From positions 16,474,001 through 16,538,000 of the forward strand of contig NC_046676.1 of assembly GCF_003369915.1 (NCBI RefSeq): 64,000 nucleotides of DNA. The letters are read 5' to 3'. Position 1 is the first letter of the stretch. Each line of letters starts with the position of its first letter. The stretch is from Drosophila miranda. Taxonomy: Eukaryota; Arthropoda; Insecta; Diptera; Drosophilidae. Positions 30,308 to 42,898 of this stretch are shown piece by piece. The notes under the pieces were generated by a model that worked only from the letters and a program-made list of their open reading frames with translations, did no database searches and was not told the DNA's origin. The position numbers and the translations under genes were made by a program.

Positions 30308-31756
30308 CTACTTGAGACGTTGCATGAGCGCGGCATTCTTGAGGCCAGCCTTCTCGATGGTGGAGCTATCATCGCTCAACTCACGTGTGGGGAACGAAGA
30401 GACCAGGGTGAAATTGCTGGCCGAGTACTGTGGACGAGCTCTGAAATGGAGAATGTTTCACTGTTCGAAAGCATGCAAATATTATACGAGCATATTACGT
30501 TTGTATGAATCGACGAATGTCCGAGACGGTATGTGTCAAATTGAACTGCGCAGCCAGACGCGAGCCGTCTGCAAGACGAATCTGCAGAGTGGTCGATGGA
30601 GCTTCGGAATTCAAATTAATGGCCTCACGAGCATTGGCCTCTTGTTGGGCAGCTTCGGCGGGAGGCGCGGCCGCAGCAACTGCAGGAGCATTTGCGGTGG
30701 CAACATTTGCCACGGGACTGCCGAGCTTCTGCCCGGAACCTTTGAATGTCTGAGGTACTGCCTGGCGTTTAAAGTCCTCGTGTCTGTGATCCTCTACATC
30801 GACGTTGACCATGCGACCCATTTCCAGCAATTCCTGCGGTATTTCCCTATTGAAACAGAAGCATTCCCAATTACAATTGCTGTCTCGCTTTTGAATGTCG
30901 AAAGTGATCGCTGCTTACCCGCGCATGACAGTCTCTAGGAATTCTTTGTTCTCTGGATCATCGTAGTGACGCAGTTCTCCCCCATCGATGGAGAAACCTT
31001 GGCTCCAAAGTTTAAGTACCACTACCGGTTTGTTGCTCGACGTCTCTGCAGCACGATTTAGTCCCACGGCTGTGTGATCGCTATCGGTCATGCCCAGACG
31101 CATTCCCTGGCCCCAAACGTTGCCGCTGCCACCGCCTCCGGAAGATCCACTACTGGTCGATGGACCAAGATCGCTAACGTTTTGCTCCTGAGCTGAACGC
31201 ATCATATCGGAGAGTTGTTCGCGAAAGTTCTTGCGTTTGGGTGGACCCAATACCTGTTGGCCAGAGCGGTCCGAGCCCCCGGCATAGAATGCCTGATGCT
31301 CTTCGTCGTCTGAGGGCTCCTTGGACATGTCGTTTAGTGTGGCGAACCTGTTACCAAATAATTGTTACTTTTAAGACTTCTAGGCGTTCCAGTCCCACAA
31401 AGCTGTGCACTTACTTTGGCTTGGCCTTTGGGACTTTTTTTCCAGCGTCAGCGCCGGCGCTTTTGGTGGCTGCACCACTGCTAGAAGTCGGTGCTACTGG
31501 TGTAGTTGGCGATGGTTCATTCGACTGCCCCGTTGTCGGAGTAGGTGGCATGTCACTTTGGGTGTTCCAGTAGTTACCCAAAGCTTGCTAACAGGGCAGA
31601 AATGCGTTAGTTTTGCTGCATCATTGCGAAGTCGCCGGCCCTTGCATGTCTTACCTCTATGTCCCACTCGGAGCTGTTCAAGTAGAACGTGGCCGTGTTG
31701 TCGTCAGTACCGGTTATTTCAATGAATTGTGCAATCATATCGCCGCGAGCGGCCAT
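30308..31756 (-). CDS. p47: p47 (NSFL1C), UBA-SEP-UBX adaptor of the p97/TER94 ATPase
   Basis: p47 links p97 (TER94) to membrane fusion and ubiquitin handling, in Golgi and nuclear-envelope reassembly. Five exons (reading down) join in phase: 31756-31655, 31587-31415, 31347-30919, 30846-30499 and 30440-30308, giving 394 aa, close to the usual 370-410. Order: an N-terminal UBA-like domain (MIAQFIEITG, then STEW-type SSEWDIE), a Pro/Thr/Ser linker, and a DMSKEPSDDEEHQAFYAGGS motif typical of p47. The SEP domain (VVVLKLWSQGFSIDGGELRH to GRMVNVDVEDHR) comes next, then an Ala-rich spacer, and the UBX domain (TTLQIRLADGSRLAAQFN, ending MQRLK). Its 3' end converges on the GT92-like gene, with 221 nt between stops. 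Confidence 0.95.
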
Positions 31757-32462
31757 TGTATCAATTTATTTTTTAATATTTTCACGTCAATGATAGACAA
31801 AAAATCCGTACACGTCAGTGTGGCCCTATGAAAATTTGTATAAACAATTTTTCGATAGTTTCCTTCGATGTGTTCTGATTTTCTGGCAACGCCAGAATGT
31901 AGACGCAGAGTTGCAAAGCATCGCTTGCTATTTCTACTAAGTTGGTAGTTTTCACAAGATTCCGTTGAATTTGAAAATTCCGACCCAACGGAAAGAAAAA
32001 CACATATCACGCCAATTTTTTGACATATATTTTAGTAAGCATTCACATTTGTATAAAATAGCAACTAAATAACAATAACTAATATGTGTAACACGAAGTA
32101 TCCAAAGCTAGACATGACCCACCGATATGCGTATAAAAAGTATAAAAGTATAGACCTTTATTCAGTTGAATTTTTCTGAAAATAAAAATGTGAGTACGGG
32201 ATAAATAATGCTCAGTTGGGCAAGTGCTTCCAATCCGTAAAAACACATATAAGAGTACAGTTTTTTGTTGCAATTTAGAGTTTCGTGGATCCAAACAAAC
32301 ACAAAAACGCCGCTCAATATTCTGTCAGTAAGGTAATGTACGTGTGTGTGGTGGTTGTGGTTAGTATCAGCATAGCATGAAACCCAGTAACGAAACTAAT
32401 CTATGAGTATACATTTATTTCAAACAGATCCACATCTAAACGGTTGGGTCCACTGGTTCGGC
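31757..32462. promoter_or_regulatory. p47 upstream region and Aldh-III 3' flank
   Basis: A motif-1-like element (CAGTGTGGCC on +, GGCCACACTG on the p47 strand; 31816-31825) sits about 60 nt upstream of the p47 ATG with one mismatch to the consensus. It is a plausible core-promoter site. From there to 32462 the sequence is AT-rich, with no coding features, and should contain the 3' end of Aldh-III. Confidence 0.4.
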
Positions 32463-35400
32463 TTACGGCGTGAAGGTCTCTCGGATCCGCCCTCGATCCT
32501 AACGCGACAACAGCTTACCCTAGATACGGCGGACAATAGCAGTGTATGAATTGTGAAGAATGAGAGTGAAGGGTGTAGTTGTTGTTGTGGTGCAGGTTCG
32601 AGTGTTGTCCCAATAATGTTGTGTGTTCGAGAGTAGGCATGGTAGAGATGTGCATGGAAGATAATCATATTTTTAATATACACAGATTCATGTTGAGCGT
32701 GAGGATCAAGCATAAATACCTTTCTTACCTGTAGGTAATAGTTGGCCAGCACTGTCAGACCTACGCCCAGGCCGATGGCCAGCACATGCGTCAGATAGAA
32801 ATTGGGCAGAGGTCGGCGCTTGCGCAGCAGGAACGACAGAAACGATCCCTTGCGATCTGAGTACGGGGGATAGCGAGCTCTGCAACAAAAACTTGTATAT
32901 TACACACTGTGCCCCAATCAGCAATGGAAATTGTAAACTTACGAGGCCAACTTCTCACCGAACGCCGACAGATCTTTGCCCAGACACGACTTCTTGTGTG
33001 TAAAAGTGTCAAAGCCGTACTTTCCGTGGTAGGAGCCCATGCCGCTCATGCCAACGCCCCCGAAGGGCAGCACATCAACTGTTGATTTGAGCAGAAGCCA
33101 TATGAGCACTTGTATTTATAAATACCTATTTAGAGCTACCACCAAAGTTATGATTAGTTATCTTAGTTACTCTTACGATTCGATTCGTATCTACACCCAA
33201 GCATTAAGTTGTTAAGCAAATTCCAGCCAAAACCAATTTCATTAAACCCAAACTCAAGCCGAAAACCAAACCCAAACAAAGAGCTTTAGTTCAAATTAAC
33301 AGAAAAAGAGTGCCGCTGGGTGCTTGTCTTACTGGGTTGTGCTGTTTGTAGCTGTGGTGCTCTTGGTGTTCGTTGTCTACAGTCGAGTGTCAGAAGTGCA
33401 TAATTTGCAATTCAAAAACTGATTGATTGAGTGGTGCCGCAGACCCCTTTAAATAGAACACAAGTGTCGGGTGCAACTTCCAGCATGGATATACTACTTT
33501 ACTACCACTAAGATCTCTTATCTATATATATAAATACATATGTACAGTAGCATAGCAAATACCTCCACAATGCATAATAGTTTCGTTGCTGCAGAATCCG
33601 CCGCTTGTGGTATTGCTCTTGAACTCTTTAACAAGCTTGTTTGAGTTTGAGAACACGTAAATTACAAGAGGTTTCTCTCTAATTACGGGGAGTAAGGAAG
33701 GAGAAGGGAGTAATTGTTAAACAGATTAAGTGACAGTTTTTATAAACATAAGAGTGCAGTTGACGTGTCGACTTCTTCGAGCATCAACCGGGGCTAAAAA
33801 AAGAGTTACACATAAAAGACAAACCAAGAAACATTCGCAGTTCTGTTCGAAAGTTTTCTGTCCCCATCTACAGATCTGCGAACATCATCAATGATATGAA
33901 TACAAAACGAAATGCGGAAAGTTGGATGAAAAGTGTAAGGGGAGCAACGTGTTGGATCGTTAGAGATACTCCTAGCTGCCCGGGCGAATCTATCGCCGGG
34001 TGGGTTGGGATTGGGTACAACAAAACACGGCAGGGAGCATACAACGAGGGAGCTAAGTATATACAAAAAATATTTATCACCGCCACCAGATGCAAATAAA
34101 TTTAAAATACAAATTAAACAAACTCTCAAATACAGTTTGAGGCTGGAAATTTTTTGGAAAAAAAATAGGAGACCAAAACCGTAGAGGGAAAGTAAGACTA
34201 TATAGAGGCGGAACGGACTACTAGGGATCGTATCGTTTAAACCGTAGCCGCTAGCATTATCCACATCCATTAGCGTCTTGATTTTTTATTTGATTTAACC
34301 TTGTTGCGGTCTCTTACCGGCATAATGCATTATCGTGTCATTCACGCACATTCCGCCCGATTGTGTGCCGTTTACGAACAGATTTTGAACCTCTGTTTCC
34401 GATGTGAAAATATACAGGACAAGTGGACTCTCTCTAAGAGAAAAACATTTCGAACCGGACATTGGTATTGTGATATTGGTGTGTTTTTGTTGTTGTTGGT
34501 GTATTGTGGTATTGTGGGAGATGCAAAAGACAAATGAACAGACAGGGACAAGGGACAGTCAGTCCAGACGTGGCACACAGACGGACATACCTGGCATTGA
34601 TGAACTTGATCGCATCGTAGGCACTCTCCACGGTATAGATGGGCAAGATGGGGCCGAAGATCTCCTCCTCCATAATGGGGTCGTTGGGTTTGACATCGAC
34701 CAAGATTGTGGGCTCAATGTAACGCTCGCTGGCATCGTACTTACCGCCCACAGCGACGCGTCCCGACTTCATTAGCCCAAGCAGGCGCCTGAAAGGCAAC
34801 AAGTAGTGTCTCAATCAGTCATATTTCGTGTACCATTCTGCTTTCTGCTCACTGGAAATTGCCGCTGTTGATGACACGGCTCAGGTCGGGGCTGCTCTGA
34901 ATGTTCTCGCCGTACCACTCTTTGAGCACGTCCTTGGCTTCGGCCACGAACTTGTCCTGCATCTCCTTCGAGCAGAGGATGTAGTCGGGGGCAATGCAGG
35001 TTTGGCCGCAGTTTATTAGCTTGCCCCACAGGATACGCTTGACAGCTGTGCGCAGCTCCACCGACTTGTCAATGTAGCAAGGACTGGAAGAAGAACAACA
35101 CGCATGAATCACCCGCCATCCGATGCTGACCGCGCTGCATGCTCACCTCTTGCCGCCTAGCTCCAGGGTGGTGGGCGTCAGGTGCTCGTTGGCCGCCGCA
35201 TGAATGATTTTGCCGACGCGGGTGGAGCCCGTGTAGAAGATGTAGTCGAAGCGCTGTTTGAGCAGCTCAGCCGTTTCGCTGGGTCCACCGCAGACCACTG
35301 GATAGCAATCCTGAAGCGACGTTGATTAGGATTAGTAAATTAAGTTGGTGTTTGGAATGCTTTGGAGCTCACATTGTCGAGATATTTTGGAATGACTTCG

Positions 35401-38400
35401 GCAATAAACTTGGCGCAGTTGGCGGCGATCTCGCTGGGCTTGATCACCACGCAGTTACCGGCGGCAATGGCAGAGGCCACGGGGACAAGCAGCAACTGCA
35501 ACGGATAATTCCAGGCACCAATCACTAGCACAACGCCAAAGGGATCGTTATAGATCTGCACATCGTCCATCACATTAATGATCGACTTAGAGGGCTAAAA
35601 AGGGGCGAGAGAAATGGTAGAGCGATCTAGTAATTCAGAGGCCCTAAGGTCTTAAGTGGATTGGTGCTCACCTTCTCTGCCTTGACCCAATCACTTAGAT
35701 TGTACAGAATGTGCTTGATGTCGTTCTTCATGAATTCGGTCTCCACGATCAGACTCTCCTGCTTGGGGCGACGCAGATCCGCCTCCAAGGCACTAATAAT
35801 GTCGCACTCGTTCTCCTCATAGCAACGCAGCAGATTCTCCAGCTGCTTGCGACTGTGAATGCGAAAAGAAGCCATAGCCAAAGCCAAAGCCAAAGCCACA
35901 AATAATTAGTAGATAGATAAATGATGATGATGTTCCGCGGCAAAATAGCGAAACAAAGACCAAAACAAAATCAATACTCAATCACGATGCACGAGAGGCT
36001 CTTGGGGAAGGTCAATGCTGGTTTTATTGGCAGTTATGAAATATTCTACGCTAGCCAGTGAGTCAACCCAAATGGGAGGGAATGTGGGACCGGACGGGAC
36101 TGAGGTGTGGAGCGATTAGAACTGTAAAACCGGCTTGAGAACCAGACTCAAACACGATCCAATTGAACAGGTACCTAAACAAACATCGTGTCAAACAGCT
36201 CTGCACACTTGCTTGCGAATCAATCCCATTACCCGGGATTCAAGGTGAGGTAAACAGCCTCTGGGAATTGCAATTGCAATTGAACGAACACCATTTGGTT
36301 ATGACAAACATAAAGCCATAGTCGGATATCCAAAACAATATGTCCGAGCCATCGCCGTGAATATAAATAAAGCAATTAGCGGAGCGCACTGATGTGATCG
36401 GGGCTCGACTGGGCTCGGGACGACTGATGACCAGTCTAGTGTTCGCTTTGGAATTATCAAGAAAATGTATTTAAATATAATCAAAGCAAGAGTAGAGAAT
36501 CAAAGCCGAAGTAGAAGTTGAGTTGCCAAAGGCGAAAACGTTCATAGAACGTGTTCATTTGTTCGGAGCGGAGCTTTGGAAAGATCATGAAATTAAATGG
36601 CCAGGCCAGCAGCCTTGGGCGCAGATTCTTCCGCACTTCCGTTTCACACTTGGCAAATCAAAACTATCGGCATATCGCCTGTTCTTCGTGTGTCTTTTGC
36701 TTCTTATATTTTGCTCGTTTATTAACATATCCATAAATGTGTGTGTTTTGCCTGTCTGTGTGTGCGTATGTTCGTGTGACTATTGTGGACCGAACTGCTC
36801 GCGAACTGTACATATATTAGTAATTATTCCAGTTACAAGCCCAGCCAGATAGAAAAACAAGTTCAGGGTTACCTAATTGCATTCAAAGTACAGCCCACAC
36901 CATCCAACCACTTTCCGAAGTCAAAGTTCGAATTAAACAGTCCGAGGAGTCGTGGGGGACATTAATATTAATGCATATCAGAATGTACAAGTCTGTAGAC
37001 TTTGCTCGCGTTTCAGAATATAACTATACTATCTATCTACACTTCTTATCAGCCAAAGAAGGGGTGGGGTGGGGGTGGTGCGTCCCAAAGTTCAGAGCTC
37101 TCCTTTCTCGGCGGATCAGTTCAGTATACATGTACATAGATACCCAACTTGCACAGCTAAGAAACCATCCGTACTAAAAAACACAGCAATTACTGCGTTG
37201 CTGAAACCGAATTTCTGTAACGTAATAGCAATAATAACAGCCCCAGCTGGTGGTGTAAACATAAACAGCTTCAGCTTGGACGCCAGGTTTTATTTCAGCT
37301 TCGGCTACAGATTCCGATTCAACTTACCGAAAGCTTACGTTCCTGGTCTTGCCGCTGGCGAATGCGAGGCGGGCGCGTTGCAACGTCTGGTCGTAGTTGT
37401 TGTTGTTCATCGTAGTTGGTGTTTTGTGTGGAATGGGCATTGGATTGGATTCGGCGGCGGCGGTGGCGGCGTTGTTGGTTTTTCACATTCGTAATAACCG
37501 AGTGATGAGAGCATGCAACACGCATACAGAGGGGAGATAACGACGACGACGACGAAAACAAAAAATTCAAAATAAAAATAAAATCAAACACAATGGGGCA
37601 TAATGTTTGTTACGTGCACAATGTTCGTTTGTGTGTTAATAATTGTTATATATTTTTCTTATTCGCTGTGCACTGGAACACTCACATCGTCGAAATTGGC
37701 CATTATGTCGGACTCGGACTGGAACAGTGATGTAGATGCGGGTGTGGGGACGCTGGGGGATTCGCTTTCAGTTTCTGGTTCTGCGATGTGGAAGAGAGGG
37801 AGACACACAAAAACATAAGCAACACTTTGTTTGATTTTTGCACATTCACTCCACTCCGACTGTTTAGTTTTTTTTTTATTTGCTGCTACAGTTTAGACTT
37901 CACGAAAACATGCACGCCGAATAATCACGGAGTGTGGAGCTAGCTGTGTTTACTGTTGTTAACGCTTCGCAAGTTTGTGCCCCAATAATACAGTAATAAG
38001 TTTAAAAAAGCTTAGTAAAAGCTGAAGGCGGTCCGATAAGTTATCGAATTAACGCAGGGCTGCATAGCTGCACAGCTGTTATAGCTGTATGACATGAAGC
38101 TGGTCTTAAACGACGAAGCTGTACGCAGAGCATTAATCTAAATCGTGTATGAATGTATGTGTGAATTGAGATTGCTACGTCACATGTACGCATGCGGCCA
38201 GGCATGCAGTCTGCTGCATCGTTAACAACCAGCTTTAGACTTTGCTAAGTTTGCCGCGAAGAGATTGATAGCATGAGAGTCAAATGCAAAACAATCGATT
38301 TTATCCAACTCCAGATACGTATCTCAGCTATCAGTCGAATAACTATTTGTGATTAAATTTGTGATTAACAATCGCTAATCTCTGCCACAGCGCTGCTCCC

Positions 38401-39770
38401 AGCATAACTGGAAAAACAAGCTGCCACATATATCTCCTCTCTCTCACTGCATATTTTTCCCATATGGCTGGCTCTGTGCTTCCAGTTAATCAGTGAGCTA
38501 TTTCAATCGAATGATTCGATAGACGCTTTTCCAACGGTTGTAATTTAATTTACATAGGATTCCAAAAATGAATGGAAAAATGCCTTTCTGCATTCTTACC
38601 CGAATATTCGATTGTGAGACGGTTGCTATTCTCAGAACTCATTATTTATTTTGTTTAGACAGTTTTTCTGTTCAAATTGACTTTGGAAACCTGGCCTGCC
38701 TTGCTTACACGTCTACTTAAACATATTTCCCTCGCAAAAACGGCTGAAACGTTACTATCGCAGTCGGAGGGGAACAACTTTGCACTGTTTTCTGAAAACA
38801 CTTGTTTATATCACTGTTTAATTATCGGTCAATCTAGAAACACACCTTTCCAAAAGAAATGCCGGCAGCTACTGAATGTACTGTTCTTCTAAAGTTCATA
38901 AATATACTCGACAACAGACTTTTATAAGCAAATACTTTTCATGTACATATGTATGTGTGTACTTTTTTTGTCGGATTTTGAGCTGATAACAACTAATCGG
39001 TCTGTATGTACTACTATACATGTTCAAAAAATTAAAACTTTATTCTGGGTCATAATTAGATCCATCTACTATGTGGTATGGGGATTAAGGCGATTAAGAA
39101 CAGACCTATATTATATTCTGACTTTATTTTTACTATTAGATTTTCAATTCCTTTTAGTCTGCCTTTCTTATGATGATTTCGTACAAATACTCACTGATAA
39201 ACGACAAATAGTCAGCATGATGTGACACTTTAAACAATGCATACATACACATACATATGTAGGTCTATGTATGTACATGTACCCGGCCAACATATTTGGA
39301 CTTCAATTTGGCGCATAAGTGATTTGATGTACTATGCGGCTAGACCAAACAGTGTAGAATCTAACTTATCCTTCCTGATTTGGTCTCGAAATATTCTTAC
39401 AAAATGTTCTCTAGCTCGTAAATATCATACAGCTGCCCATATCATGATCTGTTTGACTTAAACGGAATTCGTTGTTTCTCGTCGATTTTACCAACTTGAA
39501 TTTTGGTATTGTTTAAGTTTGGCCTTCTATCAGATAGCAAAACTAACTATTTCTTATATTTTTAGAAATATGTAAAATAAAATGTAACCCTTACAGCGCT
39601 ATTCTAAACCAATCAGTCATCAGACTTACCAATATCAATCACCGTCGATGTCGTCCGATCTTTAGCAACTATAATGGGAAATCAATATGAATCGAAAATT
39701 TCCCTGAAGAGAATTATTGCTTACCATTAGAATGGTCGCTGTCGGATGGCTTTGTCACATTGTCCCCCAT
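32463..39770 (-). CDS. Aldh-III: Class 3 aldehyde dehydrogenase (fatty aldehyde dehydrogenase), multi-isoform
   Basis: Oxidises fatty and other aldehydes to acids with NAD(P)+ and is likely membrane-anchored by its C-terminus. Core exons (reading down) are 35852-35672, 35594-35373, 35310-35147, 35083-34853 and 34788-34591. Next comes either 34433-34318 or 33678-33563, then 33078-32943, 32879-32729 and 32498-32463 (stop). Visible motifs: [32 protein letters not shown], the general base in LELGGK, the catalytic Cys in [16 protein letters not shown], and [10 protein letters not shown]. The tail has a hydrophobic segment ([20 protein letters not shown]). N-termini vary: an exon to 37328 with ATGs at 37440 and 37410, or upstream exons 39770-39725 plus 39668-39630, or 38642-38600, spliced to 37780-37686. 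The shortest start gives about 505 aa. The span reported includes the furthest 5' exon. Confidence 0.92.
33563..34433 (-). other. Aldh-III: Aldh-III mutually exclusive exons A (34433-34318) and B (33678-33563)
   Basis: Both exons are 116 nt, enter in phase 2 and leave in phase 1, and encode homologous 39-residue segments. A begins [15 protein letters not shown] and ends [10 protein letters not shown] begins [15 protein letters not shown] and ends NETIMHCGG. Both lead into [15 protein letters not shown]. The segment lies just after the EEIFGPI motif and shapes the substrate and cofactor end of the fold, so the exons probably tune specificity. B is closer to the vertebrate ALDH3 sequence (REKPLALYVFS). 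Confidence 0.85.
35853..37327 (-). other. Aldh-III: Aldh-III intron, no features
   Basis: Large intron between the first core exon (ending 37328) and the next (starting 35852). I see no convincing coding exon or known element in it. Confidence 0.6.
37686..39770 (-). other. Aldh-III: Alternative N-terminal coding exons of Aldh-III
   Basis: Three small exons begin with or extend from ATG and end in good donors in phase 1. They are 39770-39725 ([15 protein letters not shown]), continued by 39668-39630 ([13 protein letters not shown]), and 38642-38600 ([14 protein letters not shown]). Either route enters the 95-nt exon 37780-37686 ([16 protein letters not shown] to MANFDD), which ends in phase 0. 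It then fits an acceptor at 37387 leading to [20 protein letters not shown]. The acceptor has a weak pyrimidine tract. The alternative is a separate promoter with ATG at 37440 or 37410. The evidence is phase consistency and protein-like composition; transcripts are needed. Confidence 0.6.
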
Positions 39771-41314
39771 TATTATTGATGTACGCACAATTGTGTCACA
39801 GTTATTGAATCAAAATCTGTTGTTATTCCCATGCAAAAAGAGAACCAAAGAACAAAAGAGTAACATTGGCAAATATTGAATAATTAATTTAGCATTTAAG
39901 CTCAATTCTCGAGCACTGACGTCAATGGGAAAATCAATTAAAGGGGCATATGTTGCAAGACACATGTCAAGTTATTGAAGGACCGCGCATCAGGGTTAGG
40001 CCCTAGTTAACGCGTAAGTTTTGACTCGGTTCCCTTGCTCGTGTTTCAAGATATTCCAAGTGCACTGTGTATATTCTCTAATACATAGCAAAATCTCGTA
40101 GCTTGGTGTTTCTGCTTCTGTTCCTCCCAAACGGCAACACCAATTTTTATGGCTATAGGTTTTATACTATTTTTCACGTTCCTAACACCATCCACCGTTC
40201 TCAAATCGGGATTTTATTTTAGTGTTTTTGGATGAACAATATAAAATTGTTGATTGGTGCTATGGACAAATATGAGTCAGATGGCATAGTGGAATGGAAA
40301 AGTGCAACAACTGAAACTGAGACACGATTATAACCATTGAACGGCTTTTTCATCGGCACGGATCCAGATTCAAACCTAATTCTTCCAAATGAGGCAAATA
40401 GTTTGCAGGTCGGATAGTATATGTTAAATATATTACATGCTATAGTATTAGACCCTTTAATCAATTTCAAGTTCAAACATGGCACACTCCGAGTCGTTTC
40501 GTTTGGCCATACTATTGCTCAATAGACAGTAAATAGTCGGCACGGCACGCATTTAGCTCTACTACAGCCCCCTTTCATCGAGTCTTGGATCACGTTTCTG
40601 TGTGACAACATACATATACATATGTACAAAGATTGTATAGTACGTTACGTATACGTATATACTAGTTTCAGTTTAAGTTTTAGTTCCAGTTTCACTTTCG
40701 TTGCAGCATCTCGGGCCACTTAGTTGTCAACTCTGTGTGTTGGCTAATAGCCAGCGCTGCCACGCCCTGTCAAGTCAAGCTACCAAGAAGATTAAATAAG
40801 TAATATGCGTCCGGTACTTGTGAATCGGCTTAATCTGTTCAAATCTGCGCGCACGATAACAGCCAAAGCAAAGGCCAATCATAAACTGATTCCGCACTCC
40901 CAGCTAAGTGTTCCGCAGACCCCTGGACAGAGGTGGTATCGTACCGGACCATTGCACTCGCCAACTGCTGTTCGGCTTCGGGTGGCGCTGGCTTACATAG
41001 AGCGTGCTTTAATTACGGTCTGGCTACCCGTTCCCATTTCCTATTTGTATGCGCAACCTGTCGCCTGCGTGGCCCACGCTGACGCCCGCAACTGAAAAAC
41101 AAAAGTGGTTCGAAACCGTATTGAAATCTTGGAAGCACGCACCAGGCCAGGCGATGAGAGACGCGCAATCGGATTCGAATACTCATAGATTCACTTGACG
41201 CGGCCACGCTCGAAACACGTATGGGCCTGGTCGGCTCTGGCGTGAGTCGGGAGACCAGCTAATGATCCAATCCAACCCGTACTCTGTGCACAGTGGCTTT
41301 CTCAGAGTTAGCTA

Positions 41315-41369
41315 CGAGTCCGAGTCCGAGTCCGAGTGCGAATGCGCGTCCGAGTGCGAGTCCGAGTAT
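41315..41369. repeat. GAGTCC-type hexanucleotide array
   Basis: About nine imperfect copies of a GAGTCC/GAGTGC hexamer. On the + strand it reads as a Glu-Ser/Glu-Cys repeat, but the surrounding frame has no other coding character, so it is treated as a simple repeat. Confidence 0.8.
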
Positions 41370-42848
41370 ACGGTGACTTTTCCAGTTTTCTTTCTTTTGA
41401 TCTTGTTTTCTCAAGAGACCACAGCTTTGATTTTATTGCGATTCTGGTTAGGGCACAGCTAATTAAATAACGAAAGTGATGATGATTGATGCGAATACAA
41501 ATAATAAGACCGACGAAGCCTTGAAGCCAGGGCTAAAGGTGGGGTGGGCTAAAGATCATCCATACCTTCGATAACCATTTGTTTAATCTCCCAGTAACAG
41601 CAAACCAGTGAATAGTAAAACCAACAAATAACCGGTTACGGATAATAGTTTATTTCTATTTGAGTGCTACGAGTGTTAGGTATCGGCTTCGGGCAGCAAG
41701 CCCTGACCATGAAAGCCGGAGTCTGAGGCCATCTGCCTCTGCCCGACATCAAGCTATAGGTGGAGCATATTAGCGTGTTACCCGCCAGGGAAATAGCAAA
41801 TTGCTATAATCTTGCCCCACATCGAGCTGGATTCTACAAGTACGAGATTTCATTAATTACCCGTTCTCGCCATAAACAGATAATGGCTCTGGACTTTGGT
41901 TATGTTTGCTCAACATTATGCCCGGCAAAGCAAATCGAAACGGAAAAGTGAATTGAAGTGTTTCCAAATGAAGCCCCACCAAATTTGAAGTCACGCAATG
42001 ATCAAAGCTCAAATGGAACTTCAGCACAGCACAGCACTCCCTCACTGCTCACCTTTTTCTCCCAGTGCAGATACAATTGACTCGAACACCATTCGGGCTA
42101 CGGCTTCATACAAATCTCATTATGCACGAGTGCTTAGCGCATTCCTTTTGATATTCTAATGGCCTTTCGACTCAGCTCATATTTGACAATGGCAGCATCT
42201 TATTTTTGCGACGCATGTGAATAGTACAATGAAAGGTATCCAGCCTTGACCTACGCTCTGGGTGTACTTTATGGAATTTCCCCAATTTTGACGAGAACTC
42301 ATAGTACGAGTACATGAAAATACACACATACTATAAAGCGAAGCTTAAAAATGGATTGGTGTTGTTGCAAATAGTTGTTAGATACGTTAATGACATGATG
42401 GATTACTTGACGTCTTAACGTCTAAAATAAGGCATCTACAGCTGATTTCATGGGTATTTGTTGAAGTTCATACACAAAAAGTATTGGAATTTCTTCCCCG
42501 TTCAATATTCAATATAAAACATCCAGTCAAAGAACACAGGAAATTTCCACAATTATTAGTGTATAATTTATTATTAAATATGTTATAAAATTTGTTTATC
42601 GTATAAAATATACTCTTACTCTCGTTTTACCCCCATCTATGTATGTATATATACATATATTTAGGTATATAAATATGTATGTGTATGCGTGTATATAGAA
42701 AAATTACAATCCACGATGGTATATATGGTATTGTTGTTTCCGTATTCGCTTTTCACTATTAGACAATTACAATTTTTAACTGCAACTCTTTATTTTATTA
42801 CAATCTGTCGCTTGATTTTGGTAGATTTTTCTTATCTGCTTATAATGT

Positions 42849-42852
<4 letters not shown>

Positions 42853-42897
<45 letters not shown>
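42853..42897. repeat. (AT)n microsatellite
   Basis: Uninterrupted AT dinucleotide run of about 45 bp in the gene-free tract, flanked by TATACA and TATACG. Confidence 0.95.

Positions 42898-42898
<1 letters not shown>

Noticed and set aside
32420-32785. Read-through C-terminus of Aldh-III past the donor at 32728
   Set aside because: An open frame exists, but its sequence is low-quality and a good donor and acceptor give a short clean end (stop at 32463). Intron retention was not adopted as the main form.
33806-34270. 154-codon minus strand frame in an Aldh-III intron
   Set aside because: It lies between the two alternative exons and has no family features and poor codon character. An intronic chance frame.
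40805-41095. 96-codon + strand frame in the gene-free tract
   Set aside because: No recognisable motif, no clear splice context and no coding bias. Not supported as a gene.
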